This document shows, piece after piece, positions 8,407 to 14,064 of a DNA stretch of 14,064 nt. The DNA is from Cyanobacteria bacterium UBA11153 (GTDB lineage: Bacteria; Cyanobacteriota; Cyanobacteriia; Cyanobacteriales; Coleofasciculaceae): the NCBI GenBank assembly GCA_003511885.1, contig DOIX01000205.1, positions 1 through 14,064 on the forward strand, read 5' to 3'. The position numbers and the translations under genes were made by a program. The stretch's first letter is position 1; every line of letters starts with the position of its first letter. The notes beneath the pieces were generated by a model. That model was given only the letters and a program-made list of their open reading frames with translations. It was not told where the DNA came from and searched no databases.

Positions 8407-9279
8407 CTACTGACAAAAGAAATCTCGTAGGGCTGTAACTGTTTCTTGCGGTGCTTCTTCTGGGAGAAAATGACCGCAGTCTAAAGCCTTACCGCTGACA
8501 TTTACAGCTCGTTCTTGCCAAGTTTTTAGTACATCATAGCAACGTGCTATTATGCCTTTAGCTCCCCATAATACTAGCAAAGGAGATGGGATCTTAATAT
8601 TGATATCAGCTTCATCATGTTCCAAATCGATAGTAGCAGCGGCGCGGTAATCTTCACAGGTAGCGTGGATGGTAGCCGGATTGCTAAAACAGCGAATGTA
8701 TTCTGCCATGGCTGCTTCCGTAAAACTGTTGGGATTGGCACTCCATTTCTTTAGTTTTGTTCTCAAATAAAATTCCGGATCTTTACCGATTAATCTTTCT
8801 GGTAAATTGTCAGGTTGGCAGAGAAAAAACCAATGTTCGTAAGCGATGGCTAACTCTTGATTGACAGTTTCAAAAATGGTGCGCGTGGGTACTATATCCA
8901 AAACAGCAGCTTTTTCAACCAGATTGGGATAATCTAGTAGAAGGCGATGTAATACCCTACCGCCGCGATCGTGTCCCGCAGCGAAAAACCTCTCAAAACC
9001 TAAAGCAGCCATCATTTCCACTTGATCTCGAGCTGTAGCTCGCTTGGAATAGGTAACATGAATAGGATCGGAAGTGGGTTTGTCGCTGTCGCCATAGCCG
9101 CGCAAATCCGGGCAAATTACAGTAAAGCGATCGCATAATAGGGGAGCAACTTTATGCCACATTATGTGGGTTTGTGGATAACCGTGTAGCAGTAGTAGGG
9201 GTTTTCCTGTACCACCTTTGACAAGATTGATGGTTGCACCTGAAGTGGAAATCCGGTAGTGGCTAAATTGCTCGAACAT
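8407..9279 (-). CDS. Alpha/beta hydrolase, fluoroacetate dehalogenase type
   Basis: Predicted soluble hydrolase that attacks a carbon-halogen bond of a haloacetate through an Asp ester intermediate. The 290 residues contain the HGYPQ loop (32-36), DLRGYGDSDKP (58-68), and a nucleophile elbow GHDRGG with D104 in place of the serine of esterases. D128 (AVLDIVPT) and H270 (CGHF) would complete the catalytic triad. The residues that mark the fluoroacetate dehalogenase group are present: R105 and R108 after the nucleophile (carboxylate binding), H149-W150 and Y211 (halide pocket). The resemblance extends through the cap region (HWFFLCQP, IGKDPEFYL, ATCEDYRAA). The length fits the family. It is a single gene, convergent with the kinase and divergent from the PATAN regulator. 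No strong Shine-Dalgarno precedes the ATG. The natural substrate is not proven; epoxide hydrolases share the fold and the Asp nucleophile. Confidence 0.92.
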   Translation of the reverse strand: MFEQFSHYRISTSGATINLVKGGTGKPLLLLHGYPQTHIMWHKVAPLLCDRFTVICPDLRGYGDSDKPTSDPIHVTYSKRATARDQVEMMAALGFERFFAAGHDRGGRVLHRLLLDYPNLVEKAAVLDIVPTRTIFETVNQELAIAYEHWFFLCQPDNLPERLIGKDPEFYLRTKLKKWSANPNSFTEAAMAEYIRCFSNPATIHATCEDYRAAATIDLEHDEADINIKIPSPLLVLWGAKGIIARCYDVLKTWQERAVNVSGKALDCGHFLPEEAPQETVTALRDFFCQ

Positions 9280-9361
9280 GACTGTTTTAGTATCTTTAAA
9301 TACCTCATCGTCCCTTAACTCGCCAAATCAGTAAAGGGTGAGATAGGATCCGATAGAGTAC

Positions 9362-9385
9362 TAAGCTGTCACGCATTTAATTTGT
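9362..9385 (+). repeat. 24-base dispersed repeat, copy A
   Basis: TAAGCTG, two variable bases, then ACGCATTTAATTTGT. It matches the minus strand of 12461-12484 at 22 of 24 positions. It is followed by a G-rich stretch (GGGGAGCAGGGGGGCAGGGG, 9399-9418) and lies between the hydrolase start and the PATAN regulator. Part of an intergenic repeat family, inferred from two copies. Confidence 0.7.
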
Positions 9386-9555
9386 CTGTTTTGAGAGAGG
9401 GGAGCAGGGGGGCAGGGGAGGATATTCATGTCCAACGAGAGATTGCCACAAGTACGGGAGAGCCAATCCTTACTCTAAACAGAAATTTAAGTCTCAGGGT
9501 ATCGCATTCTTATAATCTTGAAGCACCTCAGAAATATTTACTTAACTTGTCAAAA

Positions 9556-10683
9556 ATGATTCTAACAAAGCTGGCTAAAGAATTAGACAACCTCAATAAA
9601 CATAGCGATGGAGAACTAATCCTCCGCAATGAGCATAACCTCTGGCATTTTTATCTTGTTCGCAGTCAGTTGCTATATGCTACAGGTGGGATTCATCCCG
9701 TGAGACGTTGGGAAAGAGCTTTAAAACAGCATCGCCCTAATTGGAATTGGCGTAGTGAGTCTTTTCACTTATCCGGAGATCGCGCCTGGGAATGTCAGCT
9801 CCTGGATCGCGGATTCAGCGAAAAGCACTTAAGCCTCATCCAAGCTAAGTTTGTGATTCGTAGTGTTGTTCAAGAATGTTTATTTGAACTAAGTAACTGT
9901 TATGATTTTACCAGCGAATGGAAACAACATCACAATACTTTATCAACTTTCAGTCGAGTTGTCGCTTTGTCGGCAAATGAAATCCAGAGTGTTATTGGCG
10001 CAGCACAGCAGCTCCAGAGTGAATGGAAATCCGCTGGATTAAGCAAGCTTAATCCAAATCTCTCCCCTGTTTTGCTAGAGGATGGACATTCTCAATTACT
10101 CACCATTTTACCACAGTATCTCAATGGTAAATCTACGCTTTGGGATATTGCATCTCACCTGGAAAAATCAATAGTTCAAGTTACTTCTTCCTTGACTCCT
10201 TTGGTATCAAAAGGAATCCTTAAATTTGAAGAGATTCCAGATTTGCTAGGACCAAAGAGTCAAGAATCCCCGCCCATAACTCATTCCCCAATACAGCCAA
10301 TTCCATCAAACCAAAAACAGCCCCTCATTGCCTGTATTGATGATAGTCCTGTTTTGGCTCACACCTTAAGAAAAATCTTGATTCCAGCCGGGTATAAAAT
10401 GTTAAGTATTCCGGAACCTATGCGAGGGTTTGGTCAATTAATTGAAGACAAGCCAGATCTCATATTGCTGGATTTACTTTTGCCTAATGCGGATGGTTAT
10501 AGTATCTGTAAATTTTTGCGCGATACTTCTGTATTTAAGGATACACCAATTATTATCCTTACTGCTCGCAATACTCAAATTGACAGAGTTAGGGCTAAAT
10601 TAGTCGGTGCAACTGAGTTTTTAGGGAAGCCCCCACAATCTGAAGAATTGTTACAAATTGTCCGGAAATATTTGAGTAAATAA
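9556..10683 (+). CDS. PATAN-domain response regulator (PatA/PixG type)
   Basis: Response regulator with an N-terminal PATAN/DUF4388-like region (about 1-230) and a C-terminal receiver (about 255-375), the layout of cyanobacterial PatA, PixG/PixE-like taxis regulators. The PATAN part is recognisable by GELIL (19-23), LWHFYLVRSQLLYATGGIHPVRRW (30-52 in outline) and the LSRG-like helical tail. In these regulators it is thought to act by protein contact, not DNA binding. The receiver has D262/D263, phosphosite D306, T336 and K358-P359, so it should be phosphorylatable. A Pro/Gln-rich linker (234-256) joins the halves. I start at the ATG 9556 (375 residues). The frame stays open upstream to a TTG at 9382, but that stretch begins in G-rich repeat. 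A start somewhat upstream of 9556 cannot be excluded, since no good Shine-Dalgarno marks it. No partner kinase is adjacent. Confidence 0.9.
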   Translation: MILTKLAKELDNLNKHSDGELILRNEHNLWHFYLVRSQLLYATGGIHPVRRWERALKQHRPNWNWRSESFHLSGDRAWECQLLDRGFSEKHLSLIQAKFVIRSVVQECLFELSNCYDFTSEWKQHHNTLSTFSRVVALSANEIQSVIGAAQQLQSEWKSAGLSKLNPNLSPVLLEDGHSQLLTILPQYLNGKSTLWDIASHLEKSIVQVTSSLTPLVSKGILKFEEIPDLLGPKSQESPPITHSPIQPIPSNQKQPLIACIDDSPVLAHTLRKILIPAGYKMLSIPEPMRGFGQLIEDKPDLILLDLLLPNADGYSICKFLRDTSVFKDTPIIILTARNTQIDRVRAKLVGATEFLGKPPQSEELLQIVRKYLSK

Positions 10684-10703
10684 CTCAAGTTGCTAGTTAG
10701 GGC

Positions 10704-10726
10704 GAGGGACTAGGGGGTAGTCCCTC
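10704..10726. terminator. Hairpin between convergent genes, probable bidirectional terminator
   Basis: GAGGGACTA (10704-10712) and TAGTCCCTC (10718-10726) are perfect 9-base arms around a GGGGG loop. It fills the 57-base gap between the stop codons of the PATAN regulator and the minus-strand membrane protein. No U-tract is present, so its mode of action is uncertain. The left arm is the same GCGAGGGACTAGGGG unit as in the dispersed repeats at 3684 and 4861. Confidence 0.6.
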
Positions 10727-10740
10727 ATCCCTCACTATAA

Positions 10741-12144
10741 CTATTCCAAAGTGAAGGAAAAATGACCGATTACAGTATTCCGTTCGTAGGATAGTAAGTA
10801 AAGATGGACTAGGTTAGGATTATCTTTATCCAAGTGCATCGCTACCCCATCTAAAGCTAACTTGTGATGATCTATCCACTTATCCTGTGAATTGAGCAAA
10901 ACATTGAAATAGGGACTTTTATCTGGGTGACTCTTTTCCAAGTCGCTGTAGTTTTGGTAAAAGGGAGGTACTCCAATTCCCATGGGCATATACAAACCTT
11001 TGTTGTACTGCTCTAGAGGTAACTTGGGCAAATCTTTCAGGTTAACTCCACTGATGATGAGTCGATTTTGCTCATTTGTTTTGGTATCGCGGAAAGTTAA
11101 CTCAATTTCTTGTGAATTTGGTTGATTTCCTGCAGGTTTAATGTTTCTGACAATCCCTTTGTCAAATTTACCGATGCGCCAGTATTCATTTTGCCAAGGC
11201 GTTTTGGCATCATAGTATCCGGGGGGACGAAATGTAGCAAATTTAATATCATGTTTGCCGCTGTAGAAATCTCCCCAAGTTGTCAGATTTGTGGCAAGGG
11301 TTGTCCTGACTTTTCGGGCTTGCTCTCCAGATGCTATAATTCTTTCATCTAGAGGGAAATTAACTGCGATTTCTTTTTCATCAATGACTTCCCTCAGCAT
11401 TTTGGTATTAACTATTGTACCTGCTGGATCTTGCCAGTGTTCTAATCGCCATAAATGCTTAGTGTAGGAGATGTTGTTAATTTTTTCAAAGACATCTTTA
11501 TAATGTCCCATGGGAAAGGTAAACCATCCCTGATAGTACATTGATTTGTTGTTGTCTTCTTTGGTGAAGAGTAGCACTTCCCAATATCCCGCATTAAGGC
11601 AATTGTTAGCTAAGGCTACCTCTGCCAGGTTTTTTTGCTCAAAGCCATCGCCGCCAGTAATTTCTATATGAGCTGAATCGGCGGGAAAACTAACTTGTTG
11701 GCGATTCCATTCTCTGTCTGTCAAGGCAATTACTTCTAATCCTGGATCTTTTTTAGTCCATTCAGGAGGTTTAGGGGTGAGGAGACTTAGGTCAATATTT
11801 TTGATAACGATTTTGGCAGTTTTGTTGTCTTTCGGCTGCAGCACAAAATCGAAGTGAGTATCATCTCGCTTGATAATTATTAGTTCTCGATTAGCATATC
11901 TTTGGAAATTTTTGCTTAAGGGGGCAGCATTTGCTGGATAGTCACTGTTGGATAATTCTTTAAGATTGACTGACATTTTTTCGGCTGCGTTATATCTGGA
12001 AGTGAATCCAGCCATCCCAATACCTAATAATCCAACGGATAGCGCGATTGCGCCCAGTACAATCTTTTTCTTGCCAACTTTGAAAGGCGCACGGCTGCCT
12101 AGCGCAGCGACGGAGGTGTCTTGTCGCGAAGTTGGGGTCACCAT
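10741..12144 (-). CDS. Membrane-anchored protein of unknown function
   Basis: I do not recognise the family. The 467 residues begin with a basic segment (FKVGKKK, 21-27) followed by one hydrophobic segment (about 28-47, VLGAIALSVGLLGIGMAG). The remaining roughly 420 residues are hydrophilic and rich in Trp, Tyr and His (for example HLWRLEHWQDP at 230-240 and FRPPGYYDAKTPW at 305-317). This suggests a single-pass protein with a large domain outside the cytoplasm, though an uncleaved anchor versus a signal peptide cannot be settled. Only one cysteine (182) lies in the large domain. Two stretches look like an internal duplication (about 96-127 and 346-376). The ATG at 12144 has a weak AGAGG ten bases upstream. 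It ends 57 bases from the convergent PATAN regulator; the MATE gene upstream on the same strand is about 420 bases away, so joint transcription is unlikely. Confidence 0.85.
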   Translation of the reverse strand: MVTPTSRQDTSVAALGSRAPFKVGKKKIVLGAIALSVGLLGIGMAGFTSRYNAAEKMSVNLKELSNSDYPANAAPLSKNFQRYANRELIIIKRDDTHFDFVLQPKDNKTAKIVIKNIDLSLLTPKPPEWTKKDPGLEVIALTDREWNRQQVSFPADSAHIEITGGDGFEQKNLAEVALANNCLNAGYWEVLLFTKEDNNKSMYYQGWFTFPMGHYKDVFEKINNISYTKHLWRLEHWQDPAGTIVNTKMLREVIDEKEIAVNFPLDERIIASGEQARKVRTTLATNLTTWGDFYSGKHDIKFATFRPPGYYDAKTPWQNEYWRIGKFDKGIVRNIKPAGNQPNSQEIELTFRDTKTNEQNRLIISGVNLKDLPKLPLEQYNKGLYMPMGIGVPPFYQNYSDLEKSHPDKSPYFNVLLNSQDKWIDHHKLALDGVAMHLDKDNPNLVHLYLLSYERNTVIGHFSFTLE

Positions 12145-12280
12145 TAGGATCTGGCCTCTATTTTTGTTCTTGACAAAATAATACCTTTTTTTAGATTTTT
12201 TTTATACTGTTACGATTAAATTTTTATTAAGAGAATGTTTCTTTGTATCAAGGCAAATAAATTTATGTAAATAAGTCTCA

Positions 12281-12312
12281 TTACTGTAAGATTGCGTGAT
12301 ACATGTAATACG
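12281..12312. promoter_or_regulatory. Possible operator: TTACTGTAAG with GTGATACATGTAATAC
   Basis: TTACTGTAAG (12281-12290) is identical to 5471-5480. It is followed by a near-palindrome GTGATACATGTAATAC (12296-12311) whose last part, GTAATACG, also recurs at 5485-5492. The site lies about 140-170 bases upstream of the minus-strand membrane protein gene, a reasonable place for a regulatory site. Function is inferred only from recurrence and symmetry. Confidence 0.35.
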
Positions 12313-12460
12313 AATTAAAATGTCAAGAAAACTGAAAAAGAAACTGGGTTGCTGAGAGTAGGTCTAGCTAAAATTGGTGGTATAGAATACATAGGGTTTG
12401 CTGAAAAAGTCTTTTCGTGAGGATGGGGTGTGGGATGTGGGTTTTTTGGTATGGGAATAT

Positions 12461-12484
12461 ACAAATTAAATGCGTAGCAGCTTA
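12461..12484 (-). repeat. 24-base dispersed repeat, copy B
   Basis: The minus strand reads TAAGCTG, two variable bases, then ACGCATTTAATTTGT, matching 9362-9385 at 22 of 24 positions in inverted orientation. It lies between the MATE terminator-like hairpin and the promoter region of the next gene. Confidence 0.7.
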
Positions 12485-12500
12485 CCAATTTCCTAAAATA

Positions 12501-12550
12501 GCGCTTGAGCTATAGCGAGGGGGTAGGGTCCTTCTCTATAGCTCAAGCGC
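12501..12550 (-). terminator. Long hairpin after the MATE gene, terminator-like
   Basis: Arms GCGCTTGAGCTATA (12501-12514) and TATAGCTCAAGCGC (12537-12550) are perfect complements. Pairing continues inward with one mismatch and one wobble to leave a loop of about 10 bases. It begins 16 bases past the MATE stop and on that strand is followed by TATTTTAGG, so it may end the MATE transcript. The left arm overlaps the GCTATAGCGAGGG dispersed motif, so it could also be a mobile palindromic repeat. Confidence 0.55.
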
Positions 12551-12566
12551 TAATAAACTGTCACCG

Positions 12567-13943
12567 TTATGCCACGGGCAAAGATTCGGCTTCCATAGGC
12601 AGAGCAGAAATAGTGCCATTGTTGTTACGACTTCTGAAGGTATGGGGTAACAAGCCGCCCAGTACGATCGCAACCACTACCATGTATAAAGAAATAGCCA
12701 ACCATAATAGGTGGTTGCTGTGAAAATACCAGGCAACCGCAGCCGCAGGTACAAATCCCACCCCAAAAGCAATTAATGCCGCATTCCGGAGGGCATAACC
12801 TTCTGTTAAACCAATGAAATATCCTTCCAGCATCAAACCAAGGGCATTAAATGCCAAGAGAGGCAGTAGCCAGTGAGTGTAGAGATTGATATCTTGGATA
12901 ACTTCAGCATGGTTGGTTAATATGCCAAATACAGTATGGGGAAAAAGGATTGCACCGAGGGCAAAAGGCATTGCAAATAATAAACTAGCTATCGCTGCCA
13001 CCCCAACCAAAGCTCTTAACTGCTCAAATGCGCCCTTTCCTTTAAATTGTCCAGTAAAACTTTGAGTAGCAAATCCTATTCCTTGCACGCCGAAGTGGGA
13101 GAGAGTTAATACTTGCAATAGTAAACCATTTTGGGTGAGGGCTTTTGTCCCCATGACGGCACTGAGATTAGTAAAAATACTTAAGGCAGAAACAAGGACT
13201 AAAGTTCTAATTAATATATCGCCATTAAAAGCAAAGGCACTTTTTAATGCTTGCCAATTTAAAACCTGTTGCTTGACGATTGGTATATCTCCTATTTCCT
13301 GGGCAACAAAAATTAGACCAACTAACAAAGCCATATACTGACTAATTGCCGTGGCTAATCCAGCCCCAAAACTTGCCCAGCCCCATTGGACAATGGTCAC
13401 ATAATCCAATACCATATTAGTCGTGTAACCTGCTATAGATAAAAGCAAAATTTTGCTACCCATCTCTTTTCCCAAAAACCAACCAATCATCACAAAGTTG
13501 AGTAAAACCGCAGGTGCAGCCCAAATTCGACCATTAAAATAGGCAATTCCTGCTGCTCTTACCTCTGGAGTACCGCTCAGGAGAGAAAACCCTAAATTTT
13601 GCAAAGGGTGCTGGAAGATGAGAATCATTAAGCCTAGTGCTAAAGCAATTAAGCCATTGCGGAGGAATACTAGTAGCATTTCATGGGAGTCTTTGCGCCC
13701 TGCCGCAATAGCTGTCATCCCGTTAGTAGAAGAGCGTAAAAAGTTCAAAACCCGGTATAGATATTCAAATAAAATTGCCGCTAAGATTACTCCAGCTAAT
13801 TGACTGATATCTGGCAAATGCCCCAAAAATGCCGCATCTACCAACCCGGAAATGGGAACCATGATATTAGATAGAATGCTGGCGAAGGCTAGTTGAGAAA
13901 AGCGAGGAATAAAGTCATACTGGTGATGGAGAGTAAGTTTCAT
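12567..13943 (-). CDS. MATE family efflux transporter, DinF type
   Basis: Inner-membrane multidrug or toxic-compound exporter, expected to be driven by a proton or sodium gradient. The 458 residues are strongly hydrophobic, consistent with the 12 membrane helices usual for MATE proteins (about 450 residues). The first helix carries VPISGLVDAAFLGHL (29-43), in which D36 sits where DinF-type MATE proteins have their conserved TM1 aspartate. LNFLRSSTNGMTAIAAGR (66-83) matches the LLFLRMSTTGLTAQ signature of E. coli DinF, placing it in that subfamily and not with NorM. The second half repeats the fold (for example GVQGIGFATQSFTGQFKGKG around 285-305). The C-terminus is a short polar tail. Translation starts at the ATG 13943 without a clear Shine-Dalgarno. 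Upstream are a GTTGACA tandem array and an FNR-like palindrome. The substrate is unknown. Confidence 0.95.
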   Translation of the reverse strand: MKLTLHHQYDFIPRFSQLAFASILSNIMVPISGLVDAAFLGHLPDISQLAGVILAAILFEYLYRVLNFLRSSTNGMTAIAAGRKDSHEMLLVFLRNGLIALALGLMILIFQHPLQNLGFSLLSGTPEVRAAGIAYFNGRIWAAPAVLLNFVMIGWFLGKEMGSKILLLSIAGYTTNMVLDYVTIVQWGWASFGAGLATAISQYMALLVGLIFVAQEIGDIPIVKQQVLNWQALKSAFAFNGDILIRTLVLVSALSIFTNLSAVMGTKALTQNGLLLQVLTLSHFGVQGIGFATQSFTGQFKGKGAFEQLRALVGVAAIASLLFAMPFALGAILFPHTVFGILTNHAEVIQDINLYTHWLLPLLAFNALGLMLEGYFIGLTEGYALRNAALIAFGVGFVPAAAVAWYFHSNHLLWLAISLYMVVVAIVLGGLLPHTFRSRNNNGTISALPMEAESLPVA

Positions 13944-13966
13944 AGATTAAGCTAGATGTGATAGCA

Positions 13967-14032
13967 GTGGACAGTTGACAGTGGACAGTTGACAGTTGAC
14001 AGTTGACAGTTGACAGTTGACAGTTGACAGTT
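13967..14032 (+). repeat. Heptanucleotide tandem repeat (GTTGACA)
   Basis: Nine 7-base units run from 13967 to 14029, followed by a partial GTT. Seven read GTTGACA; the first and third read GTGGACA. The array lies 24 bases upstream of the MATE start codon. Heptamer arrays like this are common between genes in filamentous cyanobacteria and vary in copy number. On the plus strand it presents seven TTGACA hexamers in 7-base steps, but this is the strand opposite to MATE transcription. Confidence 0.9.
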
Positions 14033-14033
14033 A

Positions 14034-14049
14034 TTTGATGTAAATCAAA
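14034..14049. promoter_or_regulatory. Perfect FNR/CRP-family palindrome
   Basis: TTTGATGTAAATCAAA is a 16-base palindrome that contains TTGAT-N4-ATCAA exactly, the consensus for FNR-type regulators. It is about 90 bases upstream of the MATE start and could equally serve a gene beyond the right edge. Which CRP/FNR-family protein would bind it in this organism is unknown. Confidence 0.45.
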
Positions 14050-14064
14050 CCGTTTACTCAGGAA

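Larger units (their letters stand above)
12145..12566. other. Spacer with repeats between the MATE gene and the unknown membrane protein gene
   Basis: No gene is seen. From the right it holds a long hairpin after the MATE stop (12501-12550), copy B of a 24-base dispersed repeat (12461-12484), and a TTACTGTAAG...GTAATACG motif (12281-12312). An AT-rich tract follows, directly upstream of the minus-strand gene at 12144. On the minus strand TTGATA and TAATAA, 16 bases apart (about 12228-12255), could form its promoter, but this is weak. Confidence 0.65.

Noticed and set aside
9382..9555. N-terminal extension of the PATAN regulator to the TTG at 9382.
   Set aside because: The stretch overlaps a dispersed repeat and a G-rich tract and its first residues look non-coding; the ATG at 9556 was preferred, though a start in between remains possible.
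13967..14032. CRISPR array.
   Set aside because: The units are 7 bases long and contiguous, with no spacers; it is a simple tandem repeat.

Overview
The window looks like chromosomal DNA from a filamentous cyanobacterium. This is inferred from at least three HIP1 octamers (GCGATCGC at 4193, 5072 and 9127; about 0.2 expected by chance), a chemoreceptor with cyanobacteriochrome-type GAF domains, a PATAN-type response regulator, and intergenic DNA full of the short G-rich and heptamer repeats common in Oscillatoria/Microcoleus-like genomes. The genus cannot be fixed from this sequence. No rRNA, tRNA, CRISPR array, transposase gene or phage gene was seen.

Layout, left to right. (1) 85-3630, minus: a 1181-residue PixJ-like photoreceptor/chemoreceptor. 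(2) 3631-5301: repeat-rich DNA with two small minus-strand genes, a 104-residue protein with a glycine-rich hydrophobic C-terminus (4102-4416) and a 93-residue Cys-rich protein with a TTG start (5020-5301). (3) 5780-8251, plus: a membrane hybrid histidine kinase with two receiver domains. (4) 8407-9279, minus: an alpha/beta hydrolase of the fluoroacetate dehalogenase type. (5) 9556-10683, plus: a PATAN-REC response regulator of the PatA/PixG type. (6) 10741-12144, minus: a membrane-anchored protein of unknown function. (7) 12567-13943, minus: a DinF-type MATE transporter, with a GTTGACA tandem array and a perfect FNR-like palindrome upstream.

The genes are mostly single transcription units separated by repeat-bearing spacers, so there is no clear operon. 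The common theme is signalling. Three proteins (photoreceptor, hybrid kinase, PATAN regulator) belong to families used in cyanobacterial phototaxis or two-component control, but no cheA, cheW or cheY neighbours are present, so a shared pathway is only a possibility. The hydrolase and the MATE transporter look like independent stress or detoxification functions.

I see no clear new multi-gene system. The most notable points are the DXCF photosensory GAF paired with a GAF that has lost its bilin cysteine, the small bacteriocin-like protein, the CCxxCCxxC protein, the complete defluorinase-type active site, the FNR-like box, and several dispersed repeats lying at promoters and terminators.
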